Shown one piece after another: positions 17,468-27,048 of a stretch of DNA of 64,000 nt; the stretch's first letter is position 1; the number at the start of each line of letters is the position of its first letter. A model generated the notes under the pieces. It was not told the origin of the DNA. It saw nothing but the letters and a program-made list of their open reading frames with translations, and did not search any database. Location: the NCBI RefSeq assembly GCF_003315205.1, contig NZ_QNRR01000005.1:186001-250000 (forward strand), read 5' to 3'. The position numbers and the translations under genes are program-made. The stretch is from Roseimicrobium gellanilyticum (GTDB lineage Bacteria > Verrucomicrobiota > Verrucomicrobiia > Verrucomicrobiales > Verrucomicrobiaceae).

Positions 17468-18007
17468 ATGAAGATCCCCGCCCTCCGCTCTGCCCCCCGC
17501 GGCTGGACCCTGATTGAGTTGCTCATTGTTGTGACGCTCGTGGCAGTGTTGGCCACGTTGGCTTTCCCTCTGTTTGGCTACTTCAGAAAGAAGGCCCAGT
17601 TTGTGAGCTGTGTGAGCCACCTTCGGGTCCTTCACGGTGGGTTCATGGCCCACATGATGGACAATGACATGGTCTGGCCGCAGGTCCCGGAGGACATCTT
17701 CAACTCCTCAGACGATGAAAGGATGTGGAGGTGGTACTTCGAAACGCTCAAGCCCTATGGGATTGGCAAGCCCATGTGGACCTGTCCCGCGGATGTCCTT
17801 TCCTCAGAAGAGGTGTATTCCACCGAAAGTGATTTTACCGGGTCGTATATTCCCACCATGTTTGATGAGCGGCCCAATACCGCCTTTCTCTGGGGGAATC
17901 AGCCCTGGCTCATTGAGCGGGGAGAGATGCATGGCAAGGGAGACGGGCCGAACATCGTGATGCCGGACGGCACTGTCCGTCAGGGTCCATCTCTGTTTCC
18001 GAAATAG
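17468..18007 (+). CDS. type IV pilin-like / pseudopilin protein
   Basis: A 179-residue protein with a class III (prepilin) signal: a short basic leader, then GWTLIELLIVVTLVAVLATLA, with cleavage expected after Gly12 and the conserved Glu at mature position 5. The remainder is a globular domain with Trp/Pro-rich segments (MVWPQVPEDIF, MWTCPADV) and a C-terminal HGKGDGPNIVMPDGTV that recalls the H-x9-DG ending of the large planctomycete/verrucomicrobial family of pilin-like (DUF1559-type) proteins, here with a longer spacer. Such proteins are processed by a prepilin peptidase and assembled by a type II or IV system; none is encoded here. The gene starts two bases after the preceding terminator's T-tract, leaving almost no room for a leader. 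Confidence 0.82.
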   Translation: MKIPALRSAPRGWTLIELLIVVTLVAVLATLAFPLFGYFRKKAQFVSCVSHLRVLHGGFMAHMMDNDMVWPQVPEDIFNSSDDERMWRWYFETLKPYGIGKPMWTCPADVLSSEEVYSTESDFTGSYIPTMFDERPNTAFLWGNQPWLIERGEMHGKGDGPNIVMPDGTVRQGPSLFPK

Positions 18008-18140
18008 CCCTCCCGGGGGACATGGACAGCGCCGGATGATTGTCTGGCGCACCTTCCCGGGTCGAGAAACTCCGTGCACGGGGCACTTGCGGTGTCCCGA
18101 TTCGCATGTCCTTTACTCTCCCTTCCCATATTGATCCGTC

Positions 18141-19655
18141 ATGAGTTCCGCCACTGCCATCACCCCCACCCGTGCTGACGACTTTCCTGAATGGTACCAG
18201 CAGGTCGTTCGCGCCGCCGATCTGGCGGAAAATTCCGAGGTCCGTGGCTGCATGGTGATCAAGCCATGGGGCTTTGGCCTGTGGGAGAACATCCAGCGCC
18301 AGCTTGATGCGAAGTTCAAGGCCACCGGCCACGTCAATGCCTACTTCCCCCTGCTTATTCCTCTAAGCTACTTGGAAAAGGAGGCGGAGCATGCCGAAGG
18401 CTTCGCCACGGAGTGCGCCGTCGTCACCCATCATCGTCTCGAAGCCCAAAAGCAGGAAGATGGCAGCACCAAGATGGTTCCCACCGGGGAGCTGGCGGAG
18501 CCCTTCGTCATTCGCCCCACTTCGGAAACCATCATCGGTGCCGCGTTTGCCCGTTGGGTGGAGAGCTATCGTGATTTGCCCCTGCTCATCAATCAATGGT
18601 GCAACGTGATGCGCTGGGAAATGCGCCCCCGCCTGTTTCTACGCACCGCTGAATTCCTCTGGCAGGAAGGGCACACCGCGCACGAGACGGAGCAGGAGGC
18701 CATGGAGGAGGCGAAGCTCATGCACGGCGTGTATGAGGAGTTCCTCACGACTCACCTTGCCATCCCGGTCATTCCTGGGGAAAAGAGCGCTCGCGAGCGT
18801 TTCCCTGGAGCTGTGAATACCTTCACTGTGGAAGCCATGGTGCAGGATCGAAAGGCCATCCAGGCGGGCACGTCCCACTTCCTTGGCCAGAATTTTGCCA
18901 AAGCGGCGAACATCGAATTCTTGGGTCGCGACAACATCCGTCACCTCGCGTGGACTACGAGCTGGGGCATGAGCACCCGTCTGATCGGCACACTCATCAT
19001 GACTCACGGGGACGATGACGGCATCATCCTGCCTCCGCGCATTGCCCCCACGCAAATCGTCATCCTGCCCGTCACCCCCAAGCCCGAGACCCGTGATGCG
19101 GTCATCGACGCCTGCGAGGCCCTGGCGAAGACGCTTCGCTCCCAGACTTACCACAACGAGCCCCTGCGCGTGCATGTGGACAAGCGCGACATTCCCGGCG
19201 GCCAGCGCAACTGGGAATGGATCAAGAAGGGCGTGCCCATCCGCCTGGAGTTTGGACCTCGCGATATCGAGAAGCGCAGTGTCGCCGTTTCTCGTCGCGA
19301 CAAGACGCCCAAGGGCAAGGAGTTCATCCCGAAGGAGCAATTCATTCGCGACGTGGAGGAGATCCTGGACAGCATCCAGACCACCCTGCTTCAGCGTGCC
19401 ACTGCTCTCCGCGACGCGAACACCAAAAAACTCGAAACCGAGGCCGAGTTCCGCGAGTATTTCAAGGAGGATGCCCCCGGTGGATTTGCTTTGATGCACT
19501 GGGCAGGTTCAAGCGAAGAAGAGGAGCGTATTGCCAAGGAAATGAAGGTCACCATCCGCTGCATTCCCAAAGGAGACCAGTATGCAGAGGAGGGGACTTG
19601 TTTCCTTACCGGCAGGCCCAGCAACCGGCGCGTGGTGTTTGCGCGTAGTTACTAG
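18141..19655 (+). CDS. proS: prolyl-tRNA synthetase, archaeal/eukaryal (type 3) form
   Basis: A 504-residue class II aminoacyl-tRNA synthetase that charges tRNA-Pro. The start DFPEWYQQVVRAADLAENS and GCMVIKPWGFGLWE, with no bacterial editing insertion, identify the archaeal/eukaryal-like ProRS found in a minority of bacteria. Motif 2 (RWEMRPRLFLRTAEFLWQEGHTAH) and motif 3 (TTSWGMSTRLIGTLIMTHGDDDGIILPPRIAP) are intact. The anticodon-binding domain and the zinc-like C-terminal domain follow, ending in a Tyr as is typical of this type. Length is normal. It stands alone, 133 bp from the upstream gene. Confidence 0.96.
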   Translation: MSSATAITPTRADDFPEWYQQVVRAADLAENSEVRGCMVIKPWGFGLWENIQRQLDAKFKATGHVNAYFPLLIPLSYLEKEAEHAEGFATECAVVTHHRLEAQKQEDGSTKMVPTGELAEPFVIRPTSETIIGAAFARWVESYRDLPLLINQWCNVMRWEMRPRLFLRTAEFLWQEGHTAHETEQEAMEEAKLMHGVYEEFLTTHLAIPVIPGEKSARERFPGAVNTFTVEAMVQDRKAIQAGTSHFLGQNFAKAANIEFLGRDNIRHLAWTTSWGMSTRLIGTLIMTHGDDDGIILPPRIAPTQIVILPVTPKPETRDAVIDACEALAKTLRSQTYHNEPLRVHVDKRDIPGGQRNWEWIKKGVPIRLEFGPRDIEKRSVAVSRRDKTPKGKEFIPKEQFIRDVEEILDSIQTTLLQRATALRDANTKKLETEAEFREYFKEDAPGGFALMHWAGSSEEEERIAKEMKVTIRCIPKGDQYAEEGTCFLTGRPSNRRVVFARSY

Positions 19656-19667
19656 TCAGACGCTGAA

Positions 19668-19692
19668 GGCATTGCGGACAGCCCGCAATGCC
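19668..19692. terminator. intergenic hairpin after proS
   Basis: A perfect 10-bp stem (19668-19677 with 19683-19692) with a five-base loop, 12 bp after the proS stop. It lacks a proper T-tract, so it may be a weak terminator, a 3'-end stabiliser or simply a palindrome. Confidence 0.4.
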
Positions 19693-19719
19693 GGTGCGTT
19701 TCAGAGAACAAACACGCAT

Positions 19720-19747
19720 TTGCCCTCTGGCTGATTCGCGCTATCCT
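19720..19747 (+). promoter_or_regulatory. possible sigma-70-type promoter of leuD
   Basis: TTGCCC (19720-19725) and TATCCT (19742-19747) with a 16-base spacer. Transcription would start about three bases before the leuD ATG at 19757, giving a nearly leaderless message; no Shine-Dalgarno sequence is present there. Prediction by eye only. Confidence 0.35.
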
Positions 19748-19756
19748 CTCCACCCC

Positions 19757-20353
19757 ATGTCCCTCGCCAAAGTCACTCAAGTCGCCGGTACCGCTGTCTA
19801 CGTCCCAGGATCTGACATCGACACGGACCGTATCATTCCGGCGCGCTTCATGAAGTGCGTCACCTTTGACGGGCTCGGCGAGTTTGCCTTTTACGATGTG
19901 CGTAAGAATGCCGATGGCACGGACAGGGAGCACCCCCTGAATGACGAACGCTTCAAGGGCGCAAACATTCTGCTTTCCGGCTCGAATTTCGGCTGCGGCA
20001 GCTCCCGCGAACATGCTCCGCAGGCGCTGTATCGCTTCGGTTTCCGGGCCGTCATCGCGGAGAGCTTCGCGGAAATCTTCTTTGGCAACTGCACGACACT
20101 GGGCATCCCCTGCGCCGTGGCCAGCGGACAGGACATCCGCATGCTGGCAAAGGAAGTGGAGCGCAATCCGAAGTTGGAGGTCACCGTGGATCTCGTGGCG
20201 GAGAAGGTGCTTTTCGAAGACCAGGAATTCGCCATCGTGGTGCCGCACACCGCCCGCGAAGCACTGACCACGGGTCAGTGGGATCCCATCGCGGAGCTTC
20301 TGAAGCACAAGGACGCGGTTGCCGATAAGGTGCGCGAACTGAGCCTGGCGTAA
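19757..20353 (+). CDS. leuD: 3-isopropylmalate dehydratase small subunit
   Basis: A 198-residue subunit of the isopropylmalate isomerase (leucine biosynthesis). Diagnostic motifs: GSDIDTDRIIPARFMK near the N-terminus, ILLSGSNFGCGSSREHAPQAL (substrate-binding swivel domain) and FAEIFFGNCTTLGIPC. Length fits bacterial LeuD. The start at 19757 (MSLAKVTQV) is chosen because an upstream in-frame start (19688) adds non-conserved residues and overlaps the hairpin after proS. The large, Fe-S-carrying subunit (leuC) is not adjacent, unlike in many bacteria, so it must lie elsewhere in the genome. Confidence 0.94.
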   Translation: MSLAKVTQVAGTAVYVPGSDIDTDRIIPARFMKCVTFDGLGEFAFYDVRKNADGTDREHPLNDERFKGANILLSGSNFGCGSSREHAPQALYRFGFRAVIAESFAEIFFGNCTTLGIPCAVASGQDIRMLAKEVERNPKLEVTVDLVAEKVLFEDQEFAIVVPHTAREALTTGQWDPIAELLKHKDAVADKVRELSLA

Positions 20354-20559
20354 CAGGGATTGCTTTACCGCCCGGGTGAGGGTGCAATTCTGAGATAGGT
20401 GCTCTGGCATTTGGAGCACCACCTCAAGGAAGTCGGGTGTGGAGCTGGTGGCTGTTAAGCCACGCCCATGCCAGACTGCGGATGAGAAGGATGTTTTCTC
20501 GTCATTGCGAGGCATGGAATGCCGCGCCAGATTGGACGTCCCTGCCCGCCCTTGTCCCC

Positions 20560-22245
20560 ATGTCAGTTCCCGAATCAGACCCCATCTTCGTCATCGGCCA
20601 CCGGAATCCGGATGCGGACGCGATCTGTTCCGCGATTGGCTATGCGGCATTTTTGCGTGCGTCCCGGGGCTCAGATGCCCGTGCGGCGTGCTGTGGTGAG
20701 ATGAATACCCGCACCTCTTGGGTGCTGGACTACGCGAAGGTGGATGCACCCAAGCTCATCATGGATGTGAGGCCCACGGCAGTCACCATGTGCCGCAAGA
20801 ATGTCATCACCGCCCGGCGGGAGGACACCTGTCTCTCCGTGCACCGCAAGATGCTGGCCCATGGGTTTCGCAGCCTGCCTGTGGTCGATGAGGAAGGGTG
20901 CATCGTTGGCATGCCCTCCCTGCAGGAGCTGGCGCAGCTTTTCCTCCCCTCTGAGGCGAGTGACGAGGATGCCAACCGCTATGTGCGTACCAGCGAAGCG
21001 AACATCGTGGCAGCGCTGGATGGCTCATTCCCCAACGGACGTGAGGCGTTGCAAGAGGTGGAGACCCGTGTGCTCATGGTGGCGGGTTCCAGCATGGGTA
21101 CGACTCAGAGCCGCATGAAGCGCTTTCCCCACTCCAGCGTGATGGTGCTGGTGGGCGATCGGCCGGATGTTCAGGAAATGGCCATCCGCAACGGCGTGGA
21201 CTGCCTGATCATCACAGGTGGCTTCCAGGTGGATGATGCCATCATGGCGTTGGCCAGGCACGAAAATGTCCCCATCATCTACACACGCTATGACACCGCC
21301 AGCGCGGCCCAGCTTGTCCGCTTCTCACGGCCCATCGCCGATGCATTGCACGATGGCTTCTTGCGCTTTGCAGCAAAGACGCCCCTGAAAGAAATCCTGG
21401 CACAGACGCACGACTCACATCAGCCACTGTTTCCTGTAGTGGATGATGACACCGGCAAGTTGCTGGGGGTGTTTTCCAAGTCCGACCTCGTGGACGTACC
21501 CCGCGCGAAGATCGTGCTCGTGGATCACAATGAATTTGCCCAGGCAGTGACCGGTGCAGACGAGGCCGAGATCCTGGAAGTCATCGACCACCATCGTCTC
21601 AGTGGGAACTTGCGAACGAAGGAGCCCGTCCGCTTCATCAATGAACCGGTGGGCAGCACCAGCACGATTGTGGCGATGATGTTCCGGCTGCAAAAACTGG
21701 AGCCAGATCGTGCCACGGCCGTCTGCCTCTGCGCAGGACTGATTTCGGACACACTCAACCTGACATCCCCAACAACCACAGGAACTGACCGGGAGATCCT
21801 TCCCTGGCTTGCGGGCATCGCAGGCATCGATGTGGCCAAGTTCACCTCAGAATTCTTCAGCGCCGGCTCCATGTTGCGGGACAAGCCTGCCGCAGCCGCG
21901 CTGGAGTCCGATCGCAAGGAGTTTGAGGAGAATGCATGGAGGCTGAGCATCAGCCAGATTGAAGAGCTGGGGCTTGATGAATTCTGGAAGCAGGAGAAGG
22001 CCTTGCGAGAAGCACTCGGAAACGTGGTGCGTCTGCGTGGAGTTCATTTCGCCTGTGTGCTGGTGACGGACATCACGCGCCATGACAGCATCTTGCTCAC
22101 CGCGGGGAGCGAGCGTGTGATCGGCGCCATTGAATATCCGGAAATTGAGCCAGGGGTGTTTGAGTTGAAGGGAGTCGTGAGCCGCAAGAAACAGCTCTTC
22201 CCGTATCTCAGTCGTGTAGTGGCGAAGCTGACTGCTCCGGCCTGA
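20560..22245 (+). CDS. family II (DHH) inorganic pyrophosphatase with CBS and DRTGG regulatory domains
   Basis: A 561-residue manganese-dependent pyrophosphatase. The catalytic DHH domain starts with FVIGHRNPDADAICSAIGYA (His/Asp metal ligands) and is interrupted at about residue 75 by a first CBS motif, a DRTGG-type domain (about 165-290; SSMGTTQSRM, VLVGDRPDVQ) and a second CBS motif. DHH motifs resume at VLVDHNEF and EVIDHHRLSG, then the DHHA2 domain. This CBS-DRTGG-CBS insertion defines the nucleotide-regulated subclass, in which adenine nucleotides bound to CBS inhibit or activate PPi hydrolysis. The start at 20560 places the HRNPDAD motif near the N-terminus as usual; upstream in-frame ATGs add unrelated sequence. 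Confidence 0.92.
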   Translation: MSVPESDPIFVIGHRNPDADAICSAIGYAAFLRASRGSDARAACCGEMNTRTSWVLDYAKVDAPKLIMDVRPTAVTMCRKNVITARREDTCLSVHRKMLAHGFRSLPVVDEEGCIVGMPSLQELAQLFLPSEASDEDANRYVRTSEANIVAALDGSFPNGREALQEVETRVLMVAGSSMGTTQSRMKRFPHSSVMVLVGDRPDVQEMAIRNGVDCLIITGGFQVDDAIMALARHENVPIIYTRYDTASAAQLVRFSRPIADALHDGFLRFAAKTPLKEILAQTHDSHQPLFPVVDDDTGKLLGVFSKSDLVDVPRAKIVLVDHNEFAQAVTGADEAEILEVIDHHRLSGNLRTKEPVRFINEPVGSTSTIVAMMFRLQKLEPDRATAVCLCAGLISDTLNLTSPTTTGTDREILPWLAGIAGIDVAKFTSEFFSAGSMLRDKPAAAALESDRKEFEENAWRLSISQIEELGLDEFWKQEKALREALGNVVRLRGVHFACVLVTDITRHDSILLTAGSERVIGAIEYPEIEPGVFELKGVVSRKKQLFPYLSRVVAKLTAPA

Positions 22246-23031
22246 TATGGCACGGAGGCTGACTCACAAGAGTCAAAAAGCTTCGGAATTTCCTGATCGC
22301 TAGTGGGAAAGCAGCTGAGAAATTCCGCTTAACTTCATCTGAGCGGATTGCTTACTCGTGCGGCGCTGGTGCTTTGCCGTGACAGGATGAGATTGTCATT
22401 GGGGTCGTTATTTGTATATATCATCTATAAGACGGAAAATAATGGTTGCTCGATAAGATGCGCCTCCAGCGCAGGAGGATTTCGATAGCAAAGAATTCAC
22501 GGGAGGAACGCGCATCCAAAAGTGGTGCGGCGGGCGATTTACGCCTGAGGAAAAAGAATCGCGCGTGGTGCTGTGATATGCGACCTATAACAATAGGATG
22601 AGTTGATGTTGAAATGACGTGCGCATGTTTCCCGCTTGCCAGAATCACGCCGGTCGTATGCAATTTATCTATGTTCACCTAGCGCTCTCATCTACAGACG
22701 GCCATTCGTGGCTGCTCTTAAGATGTGAGGAGACCTCCAATTGCTGACGGTCTCATGCCTATTCAGTCATCTCGCCCCTTCTGCAAAAAGCCCCCTGTTC
22801 ACACCATCCCCAAAGACACTGATAGCCGCGTAGTCGATATAAGATCTCATCGGTGACCCCATCCGTGGCGGCGTTCGATGAACTCGAGTCGGATCGCGAC
22901 TGCCCAAGCCTGTATTCCAGGAACCGGTAGCCAGCCACCAAGTGGCTTGTGGCTGCGCTTGCCCTCGTGGCAAGGCCTGCAGTCACTGCTTCATGAATTG
23001 AATTCCCCCTTCCTCCAACGGCCAGACGTCC
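22246..23031. other. gene-free stretch of unusual, AT-richer composition
   Basis: About 0.8 kb between the pyrophosphatase and the giant repeat protein. It is visibly AT-richer than its surroundings (for example around 22400-22445). The only ORFs are short, on the minus strand, and lack family features or start signals. I see an imperfect long-range inverted repeat (22284-22292 with 22319-22327) but no terminator, tRNA or recognised RNA. It may be a long 5' region for the next gene, or decayed DNA. Confidence 0.5.
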
Positions 23032-26000
23032 ATGAGCCCTTTTCAAGCCACACCCTCCCATCACCAGATATTCAAGCGTTGCGCGAGGCTGGGCAAGGTT
23101 CTCGCCTCTCTGGCATGGTCATTTGCGTGTGGCGGTGCGATGGCCCAGACGCAGCTGACTTGGGATATCAATGCTGGAATGGGTGGAGTGCAGGATGGCA
23201 ACGGCACATGGTCAGTGAACGGACCGAACTGGCTCAATCCCGTGACCGGCACCAACACCACCTGGCCTTCGGGAACAGGGACTATTGCGGAGTTTGGAAA
23301 CGGCTCTACTGGGCCAAGTAGTTCCGGCAGGACAATAACCGTAAGCGGCACCGTGGGTGTGGCTGGCATGAAGTTCAATCCGGCTACCAACGACGCTGCC
23401 TACATTTTCAATGGAGGCACGATTCAGTTTGCTGATGGAGCGATAATCTCGGTGCTCAATGGCGCGACTGGGTCGAGCACGGGCAAGCGCTTAACCTTCA
23501 ACAGTATCCTTGCAGGTAGCAACGTCACTATTGCCAAGACTCCGAGTGCCAATACAGGAGGCTTGCTGGGAGCCGTTCGCTTGTACGGGAACAATACATG
23601 GACAGGTACGCTGACTCTCTTGGATTTGGTGAACAACACCAGCGACGGACTGTTTGTAGAGGCGAACTCTGCAGCCATCAACAATCTCGACAAAGTGGTG
23701 GTGGGTGACCGGGTGACGCTGGCCATCGTGCAGGCGAACGATTACACAGTCCCAATCGAGATCGGCGTTGGCTCACTCACTCGCGGCGCGATTCGCTTCG
23801 ATGCGGCAGGTGATCTCAAGGGGCAAATCACTTTGCGTGGAGACGCTTCGATTTCAGCCAACGTGGTCACGAACGGTTTCGACGCCAACGGGACGGTTAG
23901 CGGCAACATCACTGAGAAGGTTGCAGGCAGCAGTCTGTCGATCAACGTCAATGGCATCAATGGCATGATCCTGCTGAGTGGTGACAACAGCTTCACAGGT
24001 GGTGTGATCCTGCATGCCGGCATTTTGAAGCTTGGCAGCACGGGTGCGCTTAACGCCAACACACCAAATCTCTTCACCTTTGGTCCCCTCACTTCCTCCT
24101 CGTCCTCCAAGATACTTCAGTTGAACGGGCACAATGTGTCCGTCGGAGGGCTCACACTGGGGAACGCAGGTTCCACCAACAACTTTGTCGAGAACGCCAG
24201 TGGTACGGCTGCGACGTTGACGATCGACAGCCGGCTCAACTACTCCTTCAGTGGCATCATTCGTGATGGCAACGAAGGAGGCGTGCTGGCATTGGCGAAG
24301 ACCGGCACAGGCACCCAGACGCTTACAGGCGCCAACGCCTATTCCGGTGACACTACCGTGAAAGCAGGCACGCTGGCATTGAACTTCCGTACGATCTCGG
24401 ACAATGTCGTCAACAATGCCGCGAATATCTCGACCTTGATCATGCAAGGTGGCACGTTGCGGCTTGAGGGGAGTGCAACGGCGGCAAATAGCCAGCAATT
24501 CAACGGACTCACCGTGCAGTCCGGTTCTTCCACCATTGAACTCGCCCAGAACAGCACCACACCGCAAAACCTGCTGCTCTCCCTGGGAACAATCACCCGC
24601 ACGGGCGGGTATGTGAACTTTGTGCTTCCGTCTGGAGGGCAAAGCGCCTTCAACGGCATCACCACCACCAATGCTGCCGGTATGCTCGGCACGTGGGCCA
24701 CGGTGAATGGTGAGGATTGGGCTGCAGTCAACGCGGGTGGAAATGTCGTTGCGTTTACAGGATATCAGACGGTGACAAATTTCTCCGTGGGAACGAATGC
24801 CTCGGGCCCCATTCCGGATAGCCCCACCGCCCATGTGAAGATCATTGATGGAGGCGAAAGCGGAAATGTTCTGCTGGGAGATCCCAATGCTACCACCGAT
24901 ATCGCTTCGCTGGTAGTGGATGCCACGGGACCAACCGTCATCGAGATCAACAATTCCGCAGACCCTGCGAGCGGCACGCTCCGCATCGGGACGGACGGGG
25001 CCATCATGCTCGCCGCCGGGGCCGGCGCGCTGACCATCGGAGACCAAACGACCGCAGGCGCATCCCTGACCGCCGGCGGGCCGATCGACAACACGGCCGG
25101 GAATCTGGTCTTTTACAATTACTCGACCAATGCCATCACGGTGAACGCCGGTGTGATGAACAATGGCACTGGCGCCGTGACGCTGGTGAAGAATGGCCCT
25201 GGCCTCCTGGTGCTGAACAGCACCACCAGCAACTACTCCGGCGGAACGGTCTTCAATGGAGGCACCGTGCGGATCGGGAACGATCGCAACCTGGGCGCTG
25301 TGCCGGTCAGCTTTGATGCGGACAATCTCACCTTCAACGGCGGTGCCCTGCAGTTTTCGGCTTCCATGACGCTCAACAGCAATCGTGGCATCACCTTGCT
25401 GGACGGTGGCGGCACGATCAACACCGGGAACTTCAATGTTACCTACAACGGGATCATCAGCGGCTCCGGCGATCTGATCAAGAGTGGAGGCACGACGGGC
25501 GCAGGGAATCTCATCCTGGGAAACGCCAATACCTATACCGGCGAGACCCTTATCACTGCGGGCATCATTGAGGTGCGGCACAACCAGGCGCTGGGCTCCA
25601 CGGCGGGTGGTACGATTGTGGGAAGCGCAGGTGGCGGCGGCCCCATGCTCCGCCTGGCGAATGGCATCGTGGTGACCGGCGAAACACTCACCATTTATGG
25701 CAATGGTAACAACAACGGCGCGCTCAACCTCATTGGAGGAAGCGATGCTGCCAGTGCTACCAGCGCCACATGGGCGGGCGATATCTTCCTCGGGGCCGCG
25801 GATTCGCGAGTTGGCGTGAGTGGATTTGGGACGCTGACGATTGCAGGAGCCATCAGGGACGGTGCAGCCAGTTCGATCTGGTTCTCTGCGAGTGGATCCA
25901 CCACCTCCACAAACGAGATGGGCGTGGTCTTGCTCACCAACAACAGTGTCTATACCGGATCCACCGGCATTGTGCGAGGCACGGTGAAGCTGGGCGTGGA

Positions 26001-27048
26001 CAACGCCCTGCCCACCGGAACGGTTCTCACCGTGTACACGGCAGCTACCGTTTCTGAAATCACCGCCTTCGACCTGAACGGACATGATCAGTCGATTGCA
26101 GGACTCAGCAGCGTGGTCCCCAACGGAAACAATGACGTGGTGATCGTCACCAACTCTGATACTGCAAACGAATCCACGCTCACGATCGACCAAGCCACCG
26201 ACCAAACCTACCATGGGAAGATCACAGGAAACTTGGCGCTCACCAAAAAGGGGGCCGGGATTCTGACGCTCACCAATACGTACAACGCCACTGCCCCCGC
26301 AGCGAGTTCGAGTACTTATACGGGTAAAACTACCATCAGTGGCGGTACGCTGGCGTTGAAGGGAACTGGCAATCTTCAAGGCACTCCGTGGATTCAGGTC
26401 GATCAGGGCGCCTTCTTTGATGTCACCGGACGCACGGGAGGCGGATACGATCTCACGAACAAGACACTCTCTGGGACCGGAACAGTCACGGGAAATCTCA
26501 CTATCAGCGGAACGAGCATCATCAAGCCGGGCGGGAACAGTGCCAGTGCGACTCTTGCGCAAGCGGGCATTGGCACCGGCACGCTCACTGTGAATGGCGA
26601 TCTCACCTTGGCCACAGGAGGCACGCGTGCTTTGTTCCAGTTGGGAGGCACTACCAGCAGCCTCTTTGATCCTGCCTCCGGTGGCGATGCGGGATTCTTC
26701 GCGGATGCGAGCGGTGGAGGGCTGTATGATCAAATCGAAATCAATGGCACTCTGAACCTCAATGCCGGTGGCACCATCAAGGTGGAGTTCGCGCAAGGCT
26801 ACATGGCTAGCGTCGGCGATGTTTTCAACCTGCTGGACTGGTTGCAACTGGGCGCCGGCAATACCTTCACGCTCGGAGACCTGGACCTCAGTGCTGTGGC
26901 ATCATGGGGAGGGGGATTGCATTTTGAAACCGATCGGTTCCTCTCCGACGGCATCCTTTACGTGGCAGTGCCGGAGCCCTCCAAGATGCTTCTCCTGCTC
27001 ACTGGAATCCTTTGGTGTGGTTTCCGCCGCCGCCGGGCGCAGGTGTGA
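23032..27048 (+). CDS. autotransporter-type beta-strand repeat protein with PEP-CTERM sorting tail
   Basis: A 1338-residue exported surface protein. A basic N-terminus with a hydrophobic segment (about 22-38, cleavage near AMAQ) precedes a very long Gly/Asn/Thr/Ser-rich beta-helix. The autotransporter-associated beta-strand repeat recurs (L-K-G-x-G-x-L-x-L...Y-S/T-G-x-T-x-x-x-G-T-L); clear copies start near bases 24300, 25185, 25480 and 26240. There is no C-terminal autotransporter barrel. Instead the protein ends in VPEPS, a hydrophobic segment and an Arg-rich tail (RRRR), the PEP-CTERM signal recognised by exosortase. So it is probably anchored or released by the exosortase system, often linked to exopolysaccharide. 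Ligand unknown. Confidence 0.88.
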   Translation: MSPFQATPSHHQIFKRCARLGKVLASLAWSFACGGAMAQTQLTWDINAGMGGVQDGNGTWSVNGPNWLNPVTGTNTTWPSGTGTIAEFGNGSTGPSSSGRTITVSGTVGVAGMKFNPATNDAAYIFNGGTIQFADGAIISVLNGATGSSTGKRLTFNSILAGSNVTIAKTPSANTGGLLGAVRLYGNNTWTGTLTLLDLVNNTSDGLFVEANSAAINNLDKVVVGDRVTLAIVQANDYTVPIEIGVGSLTRGAIRFDAAGDLKGQITLRGDASISANVVTNGFDANGTVSGNITEKVAGSSLSINVNGINGMILLSGDNSFTGGVILHAGILKLGSTGALNANTPNLFTFGPLTSSSSSKILQLNGHNVSVGGLTLGNAGSTNNFVENASGTAATLTIDSRLNYSFSGIIRDGNEGGVLALAKTGTGTQTLTGANAYSGDTTVKAGTLALNFRTISDNVVNNAANISTLIMQGGTLRLEGSATAANSQQFNGLTVQSGSSTIELAQNSTTPQNLLLSLGTITRTGGYVNFVLPSGGQSAFNGITTTNAAGMLGTWATVNGEDWAAVNAGGNVVAFTGYQTVTNFSVGTNASGPIPDSPTAHVKIIDGGESGNVLLGDPNATTDIASLVVDATGPTVIEINNSADPASGTLRIGTDGAIMLAAGAGALTIGDQTTAGASLTAGGPIDNTAGNLVFYNYSTNAITVNAGVMNNGTGAVTLVKNGPGLLVLNSTTSNYSGGTVFNGGTVRIGNDRNLGAVPVSFDADNLTFNGGALQFSASMTLNSNRGITLLDGGGTINTGNFNVTYNGIISGSGDLIKSGGTTGAGNLILGNANTYTGETLITAGIIEVRHNQALGSTAGGTIVGSAGGGGPMLRLANGIVVTGETLTIYGNGNNNGALNLIGGSDAASATSATWAGDIFLGAADSRVGVSGFGTLTIAGAIRDGAASSIWFSASGSTTSTNEMGVVLLTNNSVYTGSTGIVRGTVKLGVDNALPTGTVLTVYTAATVSEITAFDLNGHDQSIAGLSSVVPNGNNDVVIVTNSDTANESTLTIDQATDQTYHGKITGNLALTKKGAGILTLTNTYNATAPAASSSTYTGKTTISGGTLALKGTGNLQGTPWIQVDQGAFFDVTGRTGGGYDLTNKTLSGTGTVTGNLTISGTSIIKPGGNSASATLAQAGIGTGTLTVNGDLTLATGGTRALFQLGGTTSSLFDPASGGDAGFFADASGGGLYDQIEINGTLNLNAGGTIKVEFAQGYMASVGDVFNLLDWLQLGAGNTFTLGDLDLSAVASWGGGLHFETDRFLSDGILYVAVPEPSKMLLLLTGILWCGFRRRRAQV

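Noticed and set aside
22421-23064. Two short minus-strand ORFs (85 and 101 codons) in the AT-richer gap
   Set aside because: No ribosome-binding site, no domain, and the second runs into the start of the next gene.
23854-26847. A 997-codon minus-strand ORF opposite the beta-repeat protein
   Set aside because: It is fully inside the repeat protein, has no family features and reflects codon bias of the repetitive gene; the plus-strand product has clear signal, repeats and sorting tail.
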